Below are positions 29,091 through 37,604 of a DNA stretch of 64,000 bases, piece after piece (the first letter of the stretch is position 1; each line of letters starts with the position of its first letter). The stretch spans positions 682,001 to 746,000 of the forward strand of contig NZ_JAUYTT010000008.1 of NCBI RefSeq assembly GCF_030695035.1, given 5' to 3'. This stretch comes from Frigidibacter sp. (lineage in GTDB: Bacteria; Pseudomonadota; Alphaproteobacteria; Rhodobacterales; Rhodobacteraceae). Made by a program: the position numbers and the translations under genes. The notes beneath the pieces are model-generated. The model did no database searches. It saw only the letters and a list, made by a program, of their open reading frames with translations, and had not been told where the DNA came from.

Positions 29091-29152
29091 CGCACATCTA
29101 TAGTCATCCTGCGCGGTTAGCGCACAACTCCAATCCTGCGCGGTTAGCGCAC
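29080..29152 (+). repeat. Three tandem-spaced 16-nt hairpin repeats TGCGCGGTTAGCGCAC
   Basis: Identical copies at 29080-29095, 29110-29125, 29137-29152; the first contains the bpt stop codon TAG. Confidence 0.95.
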
Positions 29153-29288
29153 TCGCAAGCTGCTGCGCGGCGCGCCCGCAACGCATCTGCGAAATCGCGC
29201 CGGGATGCGGCAATTTGCGCAGGCCGCGCTTGAATCCCCCGGCCGGTGCCCCATTTTAGGGCAGGAAATCGCACCGGGAACCCATTCT

Positions 29289-30218
29289 GTGACTTACCTT
29301 TTTCTTGTGATCGGCCTTGTGGGGCTGTTTGTCGGTGGCGAATTTCTGGTGCGGGGCGCCGTGGGTATCGCCCGCAAGTTCGGCCTGTCACCGCTGGTGA
29401 TCGGCCTGACGGTGGTGGGCTTTGGCACCTCGATGCCCGAGCTTCTGGTCTCGGTGCAGGCCGCACTTGGCGGCACCCCGGCAATTGCGATGGGCAATGT
29501 CGTCGGATCGAACATTGCCAATATCCTGCTGATCCTTGGCGTTGCGGCGGTGATCGCGCCGATCTCTGTCGCCTTCGGACCGCTGCGCCGCGATCTGGCG
29601 GTGATGCTGGCGGCGACGCTGGTGCTATGGGGGATGATCCTTGGCGGCTATCTGGGCCGGATCGAGGGGTTCATCCTGTTCGCTGGCCTCGTGGCTTTCC
29701 TCTGGGCGGCGCTGCGCAGCGGCACGGCCGAGGAGGAGGAGACGGACGCGACGGCGAGCGTCGCGCTGCCCCCCCTGTGGCGGTCGGTGCTGATCGCGGT
29801 GGCGGGGCTGGCCGTGCTGATGATCTCGGCCCGGCTGCTGATCGATGCCGCGACCGAGCTTGCCCGCGCCTTCGGCATTTCCGAAGCGGTGATCGGCCTG
29901 ACCATCGTCGCCATCGGTACCTCGCTGCCCGAGCTTGCAACCTCGGTGGTGGCGGCGATGCGCAAGCAGGCGGATATCGCGGTCGGCAACGTGGTCGGGT
30001 CGAACATCTTCAACATCCTCGGCATCCTCGGAATGACCGCCATCATCGCGCCGATCCCGGTCGAGCCGCGCTTTGCCGGGATCGACATGGGGCTCGCTTT
30101 TGTGGCGGCGGCGGGGCTGGCCTTCATCTCGTGGAAATGGGGCCGGCTGGGGCGGCCGGCGGGGACCGGGCTGCTGCTGGTCTATGTCGGATACATCGCG
30201 GCGATGGCGGTGATCTGA
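29289..30218 (+). CDS. Calcium/sodium antiporter (CaCA, YrbG family)
   Basis: Two internally repeated VGFGTSMPELLVSV...GNVVGSNIANILLILG and VAIGTSLPELATSVVAA...GNVVGSNIFNILGILG motifs; GTG start. Confidence 0.92.
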   Translation: MTYLFLVIGLVGLFVGGEFLVRGAVGIARKFGLSPLVIGLTVVGFGTSMPELLVSVQAALGGTPAIAMGNVVGSNIANILLILGVAAVIAPISVAFGPLRRDLAVMLAATLVLWGMILGGYLGRIEGFILFAGLVAFLWAALRSGTAEEEETDATASVALPPLWRSVLIAVAGLAVLMISARLLIDAATELARAFGISEAVIGLTIVAIGTSLPELATSVVAAMRKQADIAVGNVVGSNIFNILGILGMTAIIAPIPVEPRFAGIDMGLAFVAAAGLAFISWKWGRLGRPAGTGLLLVYVGYIAAMAVI

Positions 30219-30336
30219 GGCGGGTCCGGCGCTTTGTGGCGCCGGATTTCGTCAATATGTCGGCCATTCAGCATTGCGCGCAAGAAATGGAATGCCGGAT
30301 GCGGCATCCGCGACACATTATGTGCAATTCTCGGGG

Positions 30337-30365
30337 TTGACGCCCCTTCCGCCCCCTCCTAATGA
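30337..30365 (+). promoter_or_regulatory. Putative sigma-70 promoter of the ilv leader
   Basis: TTGACG (30337-30342) - 17 bp - TAATGA (30360-30365), about 35 nt upstream of the leader-peptide ATG. Confidence 0.65.
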
Positions 30366-30399
30366 TACCGCCGAAGGCAACGCAAAGGGCCCCGGGCAG

Positions 30400-30447
30400 A
30401 TGGCACGGATTCTCGTACTCGTAAGGAACAGGCGCATGGGCCGGTAA
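30400..30447 (+). CDS. ilv attenuator leader peptide MARILVLVRNRRMGR
   Basis: ATG GCA CGG ATT CTC GTA CTC GTA AGG AAC AGG CGC ATG GGC CGG TAA; contains run Ile-Leu-Val-Leu-Val; upstream of a terminator and ilvB. Too short for the ORF track. Confidence 0.85.
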   Translation: MARILVLVRNRRMGR

Positions 30448-30473
30448 CGGTTGACCATAATGGTTCCCCATGC

Positions 30474-30498
30474 GCCCCCGCCGACACGGGGGCTTTTT
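30474..30498 (+). terminator. Intrinsic terminator (attenuator) in the ilvB leader
   Basis: GCCCCCG-CCGACA-CGGGGGC-TTTTT; 5' arm overlaps the competing antiterminator strand 30467-30476. Confidence 0.88.
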
Positions 30499-30525
30499 GT
30501 TGCGGATTTTGGCAGGAGACGGGCG

Positions 30526-32280
30526 ATGCAACGGCAGATGACCGGCGCGAGGATGGTGGTTCAGGCGCTGAAGGATCAGGGCGTCGATGTGGTGTTCGGG
30601 TATCCGGGCGGCGCGGTGCTGCCGATCTATGACGAGATCTTCCAGCAGAACGACATCCGCCACATCCTCGTGCGCCACGAACAGGGCGCCGTGCACATGG
30701 CCGAGGGCTATGCGCGGTCGACCGGCAAGCCGGGCGTGGTGCTGGTGACCTCGGGCCCCGGGGCCACGAATGCCGTGACCGGGCTGACCGATGCGCTGAT
30801 GGACTCGATCCCGCTGGTGGTGCTGACGGGCCAAGTCCCGACCTTCATGATCGGCACCGACGGCTTCCAGGAGGCCGACACGGTCGGCATCACCCGGCCC
30901 TGCACCAAGCATAACTGGCTGGTGAAGGATACCGACAAACTGGCGGAAACGCTGCATCAGGCCTTCCACATTGCCATGGCGGGCCGCCCCGGCCCGGTGC
31001 TGATCGACATCCCCAAGGACGTGCAATTCGCCACCGGCACCTATGCCGGGCCGAAGCAGGCGCGGGTGTCGCATTACCAGCCGAAGGTGAAGGGCGATAT
31101 CGAGGCGATCACCAAGCTGGTGGAGCTGATCGAACAGGCCGAGCGCCCGGTGTTCTACACCGGCGGCGGCGTTATCAACTCCGGCCCCGGCGCCAGCCAG
31201 CTGCTGCGCGAGTTGGCGGATGGCACGGGCTTTCCCGTCACCTCGACCCTGATGGGGCTTGGCGCCTATCCTGCCAGCGGCAAGGGCTGGCTGGGGATGC
31301 TGGGGATGCATGGCCTCTATGAGGCCAACCTCGCCATGCATGGCTGCGACCTGATGATCAACCTTGGCGCGCGCTTCGACGACCGCATCACCGGGCGGAT
31401 CGCCGATTTCAGCCCGCGCTCCATCAAGGCGCATGTCGATATCGACCCCTCCTCGATCAACAAGGTGGTGCGGGTCGATCTGCCCATCGTCGGCGATATC
31501 GGCCATGTGCTGGAAGACCTGCTGAAGGTCTGGAAGGCGCGCGGCCGCAAGGTCAACAAGGACGGCCTTGCCAAATGGTGGGGCCAGATCGAGCAGTGGA
31601 AGCTGAAGAAATGCCTGTCCTACAAGGGCTCCACCACCACCATCAAGCCGCAATATGCGCTGGAACGGCTGGAGGCGCTGACCAAGGGCCAGGACCGCTA
31701 CATCACCACCGAAGTGGGCCAGCACCAGATGTGGGCGGCGCAGTTCCTGAACTTTGATGCGCCGAACCGCTGGATGACCTCCGGCGGGCTCGGGACCATG
31801 GGCTATGGCCTGCCGGCCTCCATCGGCGTGCAGATCGCGCATCCGGAGGCGCTGGTGGTCAACGTCGCGGGTGAGGCGTCGTGGCTGATGAACATGCAGG
31901 AAATGGGCACAGCGGTGCAGTTCCGCGCCCCGGTCAAGCAGTTCATCCTGAACAACGAACGGCTGGGCATGGTGCGGCAATGGCAGCAACTGCTGCATGG
32001 CGAGCGCTATTCGCAAAGCTGGAGCGAGAGCCTGCCCGATTTCGTGAAGCTGGCCGAGGCCTTCGGCTGCAAGGGCATCCGCTGCTCGGACCCCGCGCTG
32101 CTGGACGATGCGATCATGGAGATGCTGGCCTATGACGGCCCGGTGATCTTCGATTGCCTCGTCGAGAAGCACGAGAATTGCTACCCGATGATCCCCAGCG
32201 GCAAGGCCCATAACGAGATGCTGATGGGCGATGCCGGGGTTGAGGGGGCGATTCAGGCTGGCGGCGCGGTGCTGGTGTGA
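30526..32280 (+). CDS. ilvB: Acetolactate synthase large subunit
   Basis: MQRQMTGARMVVQALKDQGVDVVFGYPGGAVLPIYDEIFQ...; ThDP enzyme, AHAS catalytic subunit. Confidence 0.97.
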   Translation: MQRQMTGARMVVQALKDQGVDVVFGYPGGAVLPIYDEIFQQNDIRHILVRHEQGAVHMAEGYARSTGKPGVVLVTSGPGATNAVTGLTDALMDSIPLVVLTGQVPTFMIGTDGFQEADTVGITRPCTKHNWLVKDTDKLAETLHQAFHIAMAGRPGPVLIDIPKDVQFATGTYAGPKQARVSHYQPKVKGDIEAITKLVELIEQAERPVFYTGGGVINSGPGASQLLRELADGTGFPVTSTLMGLGAYPASGKGWLGMLGMHGLYEANLAMHGCDLMINLGARFDDRITGRIADFSPRSIKAHVDIDPSSINKVVRVDLPIVGDIGHVLEDLLKVWKARGRKVNKDGLAKWWGQIEQWKLKKCLSYKGSTTTIKPQYALERLEALTKGQDRYITTEVGQHQMWAAQFLNFDAPNRWMTSGGLGTMGYGLPASIGVQIAHPEALVVNVAGEASWLMNMQEMGTAVQFRAPVKQFILNNERLGMVRQWQQLLHGERYSQSWSESLPDFVKLAEAFGCKGIRCSDPALLDDAIMEMLAYDGPVIFDCLVEKHENCYPMIPSGKAHNEMLMGDAGVEGAIQAGGAVLV

Positions 32281-32822
32281 TGCAGGACCCCGACATGAGC
32301 CGTCACTGGCTCATGTCGAGCCAGCGCGAGCAGTCGCTGGAATACGTTCTGCTGGGTGCCCTGTGTCAGGAAATGTGGAAACGGGGCTGTCCGCTGGATA
32401 TCCTGCGCTCTCACACCGATCAGTCGGGCTATGATCTGGTCCTTGATACCGGGGGCGCCCTTCGCTTCGTGCAGCTCAAGTCGAGCTATATCGGCGCGAG
32501 GGCCGCCAGCCAAAGCGTCAATGTCGCGCTCGCCGCAAAGCCCGGCGGGTGCATCATCTGGCTTCGGTTCGATGAGGCGGACCTGAGCCTGGACCACTTC
32601 TTGTTCTTCGGCGCCGCCGAGCCCGGCGGGATGCTGCCCGACCTTGGGGAGCGCGCCGTCAAGCATACCAAGGGCAACGCCGAGGGCATCAAGGCCATTC
32701 GCCCGGGATTGCGCAGCCTTTCCCGCAGCCGCTTTGAGCGGATCGACAACATTCAGGCTTTGGCCGACAGGCTGTTTGGCCGCCACGAGACAACAAACGA
32801 GGGATTGCCATGTCCGCACTGA
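32280..32822 (+). CDS. Unknown protein with PD-(D/E)xK-like (D-Xn-Q-x-K) core, embedded in the ilv operon
   Basis: REQSLEYVLLGALCQEMWKRG...HTDQSGYDLVLDTGGALRFVQLKSSYIGARAASQSVNVALAAKPGGCIIWL; ATG overlaps ilvB TGA (TGATG), 3' end overlaps ilvH start by 13 nt. Confidence 0.75.
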   Translation: MQDPDMSRHWLMSSQREQSLEYVLLGALCQEMWKRGCPLDILRSHTDQSGYDLVLDTGGALRFVQLKSSYIGARAASQSVNVALAAKPGGCIIWLRFDEADLSLDHFLFFGAAEPGGMLPDLGERAVKHTKGNAEGIKAIRPGLRSLSRSRFERIDNIQALADRLFGRHETTNEGLPCPH

Positions 32823-33370
32823 ACATCAAGCAAGGGTCCACCAGCCATTCCGCCTATGAGCTGCGCGATCCCCATGCCGAGATCGTCGAGACGCATACGC
32901 TGGCGGTGATGGTCGATAACGAGGCGGGGGTGCTGGCCCGGGTCATCGGCCTGTTCTCGGGGCGGGGCTACAATATCGACAGCCTCACGGTAGCCGAGGT
33001 GGACCACAAGGGCCATCGCAGCCGCATCACGGTGGTGACGCGGGGCACGCCGGGGGTGATCGAGCAGATCAAGGCGCAGCTTGGCCGGCTGGTGCCCGTG
33101 CATGAGGTGCATGACCTGACGGTCGAGGGCCCGGCGGTGGAGCGGGAGCTGGCGCTGTTCAAGGTCGCCGGCACCGGGGATCGCCGGGTCGAGGCGCTGC
33201 GGCTGGCCGATATCTTCCGCGCCAATGTGGTGGATTCGACGCTGGAAAGCTTCGTGTTCGAGATCACCGGCACCGTGGAAAAGATTGACGCCTTTGCCGA
33301 CCTGATGCGGCCGCTGGGGCTGGTGGATGTGGCGCGCACCGGCGTCGCGGCGCTGTCGCGGGGCATCTGA
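32810..33370 (+). CDS. ilvH: Acetolactate synthase small (regulatory) subunit
   Basis: HTLAVMVDNEAGVLARVIGLFSGRGYNIDSLTVAEVDHKGHRSRITVVTRG; ACT domain. Confidence 0.97.
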   Translation: MSALNIKQGSTSHSAYELRDPHAEIVETHTLAVMVDNEAGVLARVIGLFSGRGYNIDSLTVAEVDHKGHRSRITVVTRGTPGVIEQIKAQLGRLVPVHEVHDLTVEGPAVERELALFKVAGTGDRRVEALRLADIFRANVVDSTLESFVFEITGTVEKIDAFADLMRPLGLVDVARTGVAALSRGI

Positions 33371-33405
33371 GGCACGGGCATTTAAGGTGGGGCGCGGCGG
33401 CCTGC

Positions 33406-33900
33406 TCAGGCAAGGCCGCTGCGGCGCCACCTGGGCTGCATCTCGGTGACGGCCGGGCCCTGATCGAGTGCGACCGGCGATGCGGGCAAAGGCTCGGCCG
33501 GCACGGGCTTCATCATCCCCTGCCCGGGCGGAACCGGCGCGAAGGGCGCGGGCGGGAAGGCGGGGGTGGTCGGGCGCCATGCGGGACGGGGATCGGGCGC
33601 GCCTTCGCCCGCCACACCCAGTGCCGCCCCCTTCAGCGAGGCGGGCAGCGCCGGGCCCCAGTCAGCCTCGAGAATCGACAGGTTGCGCACCAGTCGCAGC
33701 CCGCCGGCAACGGCCGTGTCCAGGGTCACAAGATCGCCGACCGCGGGCCAGCGCGGCGGGGCGGGATCCGGCGACAGGTAATCGGGCGCTTCGGCAAGGC
33801 CGTCATAGCCCTTGAGATAGGCGATATCGCCATGATCCTCGCACCAGACCACGGCGGCCTGCGTGGATTCCTTCGACCAGACGACAACACCCAGCATCAC
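33406..33900 (-). CDS. Hypothetical protein with proline-rich C-terminus
   Basis: 164 aa MMLGVVVWSKESTQAAVVWCEDHGDIAYLKGYDGLAEAPDYLSPDPAPPRWPAVGDLVTLDTAVAGGLRLVRNLSILE. Confidence 0.7.
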   Translation of the reverse strand: MMLGVVVWSKESTQAAVVWCEDHGDIAYLKGYDGLAEAPDYLSPDPAPPRWPAVGDLVTLDTAVAGGLRLVRNLSILEADWGPALPASLKGAALGVAGEGAPDPRPAWRPTTPAFPPAPFAPVPPGQGMMKPVPAEPLPASPVALDQGPAVTEMQPRWRRSGLA

Positions 33901-33939
33901 AGCCTCGTTACCCCAACATCTGCTTGTAGCCCGGGGCGG

Positions 33940-33994
33940 TTCGCGGCGCTGGAATAGTTCCGGTTGCAGATATCCGAATTCGCGGCGCTGGAAT
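33940..33994. repeat. 16-bp direct repeat TTCGCGGCGCTGGAAT x2
   Basis: 33940-33955 and 33979-33994, 39 bp start-to-start, in the divergent intergenic region upstream of an XRE-type regulator. Confidence 0.8.
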
Positions 33995-34101
33995 TTGCCC
34001 TTGATGCGGTTTAGACTAAAATGTGATGCGGACCCGCGTCAATCCTGCCGGTTCAGGTGCGACGGGGGGCCGCTGCCGCCCAGAGCCAGAGGAGTCCTGT
34101 G

Positions 34102-34971
34102 ATGCAGGACCGTATCGCAGCCCCTGCAACCTCCTCGCGCACGACGAGCGGTGCCGGTGTCACCCCCACCCCGCAGCATCTGCGCGCCATGTTCGGGCAT
34201 AACCTACGCCAGCTGGTGGCGGGCGAGCCGACCGTGGCCGACCTCTGCCGCCGGCTTGGCATCAACCGCAGCCAATTCAACCGCTACCTGCAGGGCGAGG
34301 CCTTTCCGCGCCCCGACATCCTGCACCGGATCTGCGCGCATTTCCGCGTCGATGCCCGGATCTTGCTGGAGCCTCTGGAGGCGCAGCGCCCAGGCCCTGC
34401 CCCGGCGACGCCGCTGGCGGCCGCACTCGCCGCGCTTGGTACCGCGATGGCGGGGCGCGATGTGGCGGTGACACAGGGGATGCTGCCGGACGGGCTCTAC
34501 CGCTTCTGGCGGCGGTCCTTTGCGCAGCCGGACCTGGCGCTGAGCACGATCTGCCGGGTCTGGCGCGCGGGTGGGGCGACGCTGTTCCGCGCCAGCGAGC
34601 CGATGCTGCCCAACCCGGTGCTACCGGGGCCGCGCGACAGTGGCCGCCGCCGCAGGCTGGTGCCGCATCACGGGGTGTTCTTGCAGGCCGAGGACGGGGT
34701 GACGCTGATTTGCGCGGTGCCCGGCAGCCGGATCCTGCGGCTGAGCTTCCTGCGCTCGGGTCATGCCGGGGTGGCGACGCTGTATCCGGGGTTCTCGGTG
34801 CTGACCCGCGACCGCGCCGACGGGCTGCTGCGGGTGGCACCGCTGCTGTTGGAACGGCTGCCCGATGCGATGGGCCCGCGGCTGGAGGCGGCGCGGGGCC
34901 GCGGTTATCACCGGCCCGAGATGCTGCCTGATCTGCTGCGAGGCATCTTGATGGCGGACAGCGTCGGCTGA
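34102..34971 (+). CDS. XRE-family HTH transcriptional regulator
   Basis: FGHNLRQLVAGEPTVADLCRRLGINRSQFNRYLQGEAFPRPDILHRICAHFRVDARILLEPL; HTH_XRE. Confidence 0.85.
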   Translation: MQDRIAAPATSSRTTSGAGVTPTPQHLRAMFGHNLRQLVAGEPTVADLCRRLGINRSQFNRYLQGEAFPRPDILHRICAHFRVDARILLEPLEAQRPGPAPATPLAAALAALGTAMAGRDVAVTQGMLPDGLYRFWRRSFAQPDLALSTICRVWRAGGATLFRASEPMLPNPVLPGPRDSGRRRRLVPHHGVFLQAEDGVTLICAVPGSRILRLSFLRSGHAGVATLYPGFSVLTRDRADGLLRVAPLLLERLPDAMGPRLEAARGRGYHRPEMLPDLLRGILMADSVG

Positions 34972-35147
34972 CGGGCCGCGATAAATCGGCGGCAGCGGAC
35001 GATTGAGGCGAACCATTTGGCGCGCGCCGCGTTGGGCCGGCAGAGTGCCCGCCAGACCTGCCCCGACGGGGTGCGTCTGGCTGCGCATCCCGAAGCGCTG
35101 CCGACCCCGCCGCCGCGGGTCTGCCCTGCCCTGCGAGAGGACCGACG

Positions 35148-35654
35148 ATGACCCGATGGCAGCTGAGGATCGCGGCGCTGGTGATGCTGGGGGGCGGCGC
35201 CGCGCTGGCGCAGGTGGCGGCGCCGGAGGCTCTGACGGGCTCTGCTGCGCCGGCGGCTGCGGCTGCGGCCACAGCTCGGGCTCCCGCAGTCCCCGAAGCT
35301 GCCCCCGCCCGGGGCGCGGCGGCGCTGAGCACCGAGGCCCTGCGCCGCGCGCAGGTCGAGGATGCGGGCGGCGTGTCGCTTGGGTCGATCACCGATTTCG
35401 TGCTGCTGCCAGATGGCTCCGGCAAGATCAGCCATGTGGTGCTGGCTCTTGGGGGCGTCATGGGCGTCGGCCGCCATGCGGTTGCGGTGCCCTTTTCGGA
35501 ACTGCAAATCAGCCCTTCCAAGGAGGGCGCCCTCAGCATCCGCCTGCCCTGGACCGAGGCGCAGCTGCGCTCCGTCCCCGCCTATGACCCGGCCAACCCG
35601 GCGACGCTGGGGCTCAGCGGGCCGGCGCCCGTCCCCAGCGTGGAGGCCCCCTGA
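35148..35654 (+). CDS. Exported PRC-barrel domain protein
   Basis: Signal peptide then Ala-rich linker, LRRAQVEDAGGVSLGSITDFVLLPDGSGKISHVVLALGGVMGVGRHAVAVPFSEL. Confidence 0.78.
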   Translation: MTRWQLRIAALVMLGGGAALAQVAAPEALTGSAAPAAAAAATARAPAVPEAAPARGAAALSTEALRRAQVEDAGGVSLGSITDFVLLPDGSGKISHVVLALGGVMGVGRHAVAVPFSELQISPSKEGALSIRLPWTEAQLRSVPAYDPANPATLGLSGPAPVPSVEAP

Positions 35655-36403
35655 TGGAACCTGCGGCCTATACGCCTTATTGCGGCCCCGCGCCGGTGCC
35701 CTCCGATCTGTGGGGCGCGTGGAACCTCGACCCGGTGCTGGTCGCGCTGCTGTTGGCGGGCGCGGCGGCCTCCGGCTTTGCACTGCGCGAGGCGCCTGCC
35801 CGGCAACGTCTGGCGCTTGCGGGATTTGCGGTGCTGGCGCTCGCCTTCGTCTCGCCAATCTGCGCGCTGGCCTCGGCGCTGTTTTCGGCCCGGGTCTTGC
35901 ACCACCTGCTGCTGATCGCGCTGGCGGCGCCGCTGCTGGCGCTGGCCTTTCCCGCCCGCGGACGGGCTGGCGTGGGCATTGCCGCGCTGGTGCATACGGT
36001 GCTGACCTGGGTCTGGCACGCGCCGGGGCCTTACGCTTGGGCACTGTCCTCGGACATTGCCTATTGGGTGATGGAGGTCAGCCTGCTGGCCTCGGCCGTC
36101 TGGCTGTGGCGCGGGCTGCTGGACCGGCGCGAGGGGCCTGCGGCGCCGGTGGCGGCGGCCGTGGCGACGATGGCGCAGATGGGGCTTCTGGGCGGGCTGC
36201 TGCTGTTTGCGGGTGCGCCGCTGTTTCTGGTGCATCTGTCCACCACCGGGCCTTGGGGCATCAGCCCGCTGACCGACCAGCAGCTGGCCGGAATCGCGAT
36301 GGCGGTGCTGGCGACGCCGGCCTATGCCGGGGCCGCGCTGTGGCAGGTGCTGTCGCTGTTCAAGGCTGATCCGAAGGCGCAGGACGGGACGGCGAGCGCA
36401 TGA
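35654..36403 (+). CDS. Caa3-type CtaG-like cytochrome oxidase assembly membrane protein
   Basis: Polytopic; PICALASALFSARVLHHLLLIALAAPLLAL ... next to cox genes. Confidence 0.82.
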   Translation: MEPAAYTPYCGPAPVPSDLWGAWNLDPVLVALLLAGAAASGFALREAPARQRLALAGFAVLALAFVSPICALASALFSARVLHHLLLIALAAPLLALAFPARGRAGVGIAALVHTVLTWVWHAPGPYAWALSSDIAYWVMEVSLLASAVWLWRGLLDRREGPAAPVAAAVATMAQMGLLGGLLLFAGAPLFLVHLSTTGPWGISPLTDQQLAGIAMAVLATPAYAGAALWQVLSLFKADPKAQDGTASA

Positions 36404-37038
36404 GCGACGACCTGCCCGGGCTGACCACGATCCTCAAGGCCGTTCATATCTTGTTCCTTGGAGTCTGGGTCGGCGGCCTCTTGCTGTTCCCCGCGCTGCT
36501 GGGGGAGCGGGCCGACCATCCCGCCGGCCCCGCCCTGCACCGGATGCACCGGCGGGCGCGGTTCCTTTACACCGCCGTGCTCTCCCCCGCCGCGATCATC
36601 GCCATCGCGAGCGGCACAGCGCTGATCTTCCTGCGCCAGGTTTATGTGCCGTGGTTCGGCGCCAAGCTGCTGCTGGTGGCGGGGCTGGCGATGATCCATG
36701 TCTTCGCCGCCAGCCGGATCGTCGAGCTGTTCAAGGAAGAGCAGCCTCCCCGCTATGGCCTTGGCGCCTTTGCCTTCGTCGCCACGTCGCTGCTGGCGGC
36801 GGGCACCTTGACGCTGGTGCTGGCCAAGCCAGACTTGCCGCTTCCAGTCGGGCCCGGCGCGGACCTGTTCAGCCCTGGCGGTCTGGGGAATTGGCTGGAG
36901 GATGTGTTCCCGGCGCTGGCGCCGGTGGACGCTCAGGGCGCGGGAGTGTCAGTGGACTTCACCGGCTCGGCCTCCTCGGCCTCGGGCGAGTTTTCATCCC
37001 CCGGCTCCTCTTCCTCCCCGACGAGACCAACCCCATGA
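36400..37038 (+). CDS. CopD-like membrane protein
   Basis: TTILKAVHILFLGVWVGGLLLFPALLG...FLYTAVLSPAAIIAIASGTALIFLR; overlaps preceding gene by 4 nt. Confidence 0.72.
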   Translation: MSDDLPGLTTILKAVHILFLGVWVGGLLLFPALLGERADHPAGPALHRMHRRARFLYTAVLSPAAIIAIASGTALIFLRQVYVPWFGAKLLLVAGLAMIHVFAASRIVELFKEEQPPRYGLGAFAFVATSLLAAGTLTLVLAKPDLPLPVGPGADLFSPGGLGNWLEDVFPALAPVDAQGAGVSVDFTGSASSASGEFSSPGSSSSPTRPTP

Positions 37039-37517
37039 TGATAGATGAGTTTGCCCCCATGCCAGCCGGCAAAGCCGACCAGCACCGCGCCGAGTCCCGA
37101 CAGCGCGAGCCCCAGCGGCAGCACATCCTCGGGCCGGGTCAGGCGCAGGCCCCAATTCGCCCCGAGGACGGAAATCAGCATGACCGCCGCCACCCCATGC
37201 GCCCAACCGCTGCCGCGCAGGCGGATACCGCGCACGAGCAGCAGTTCTGCGAGGCCCACGAGCCCGGCAGCAACCCCGGCAATGAAGGCGACGCCCACGG
37301 CCCAGACCGCGGCGCGCGCCCAGAACGGGTCGCCCCCCCACCAGAAGAACAGGTCGGCGGCGAGCGTGGCAAAGCCGAGGACGATCGGGAAATGCACCAT
37401 CATTGCATGCAAGGGATGCCCGGCAAGCGCCACCATCGAGGCGCTGTCGGCGGAGGCCAGAAGATCGGTGAACGGGTCTTCGCTGCGGTCGGCGCTTGGC
37501 GTCTTGGGGTCCGGCAT
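36933..37517 (-). CDS. DUF2231-type membrane protein
   Basis: ALAGHPLHAMMVHFPIVLGFATLAADLFFWWGGDPFWARAAVWAV...; convergent overlap with the CopD-like gene. Confidence 0.75.
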   Translation of the reverse strand: MPDPKTPSADRSEDPFTDLLASADSASMVALAGHPLHAMMVHFPIVLGFATLAADLFFWWGGDPFWARAAVWAVGVAFIAGVAAGLVGLAELLLVRGIRLRGSGWAHGVAAVMLISVLGANWGLRLTRPEDVLPLGLALSGLGAVLVGFAGWHGGKLIYHHGVGLVGEEEEPGDENSPEAEEAEPVKSTDTPAP

Positions 37518-37604
37518 CGGCTGGGGGCTCCTTCACGGCGGTCTTCCGAGGGGGGGGGCGTTGCTGGAACAGCAACGAGCGGGCGGGGCGGACGGTTCCC
37601 CCGG

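Noticed and set aside
30268-32211. 647-aa minus-strand ORF
   Set aside because: Antisense to ilvB and its leader; composition artefactual.
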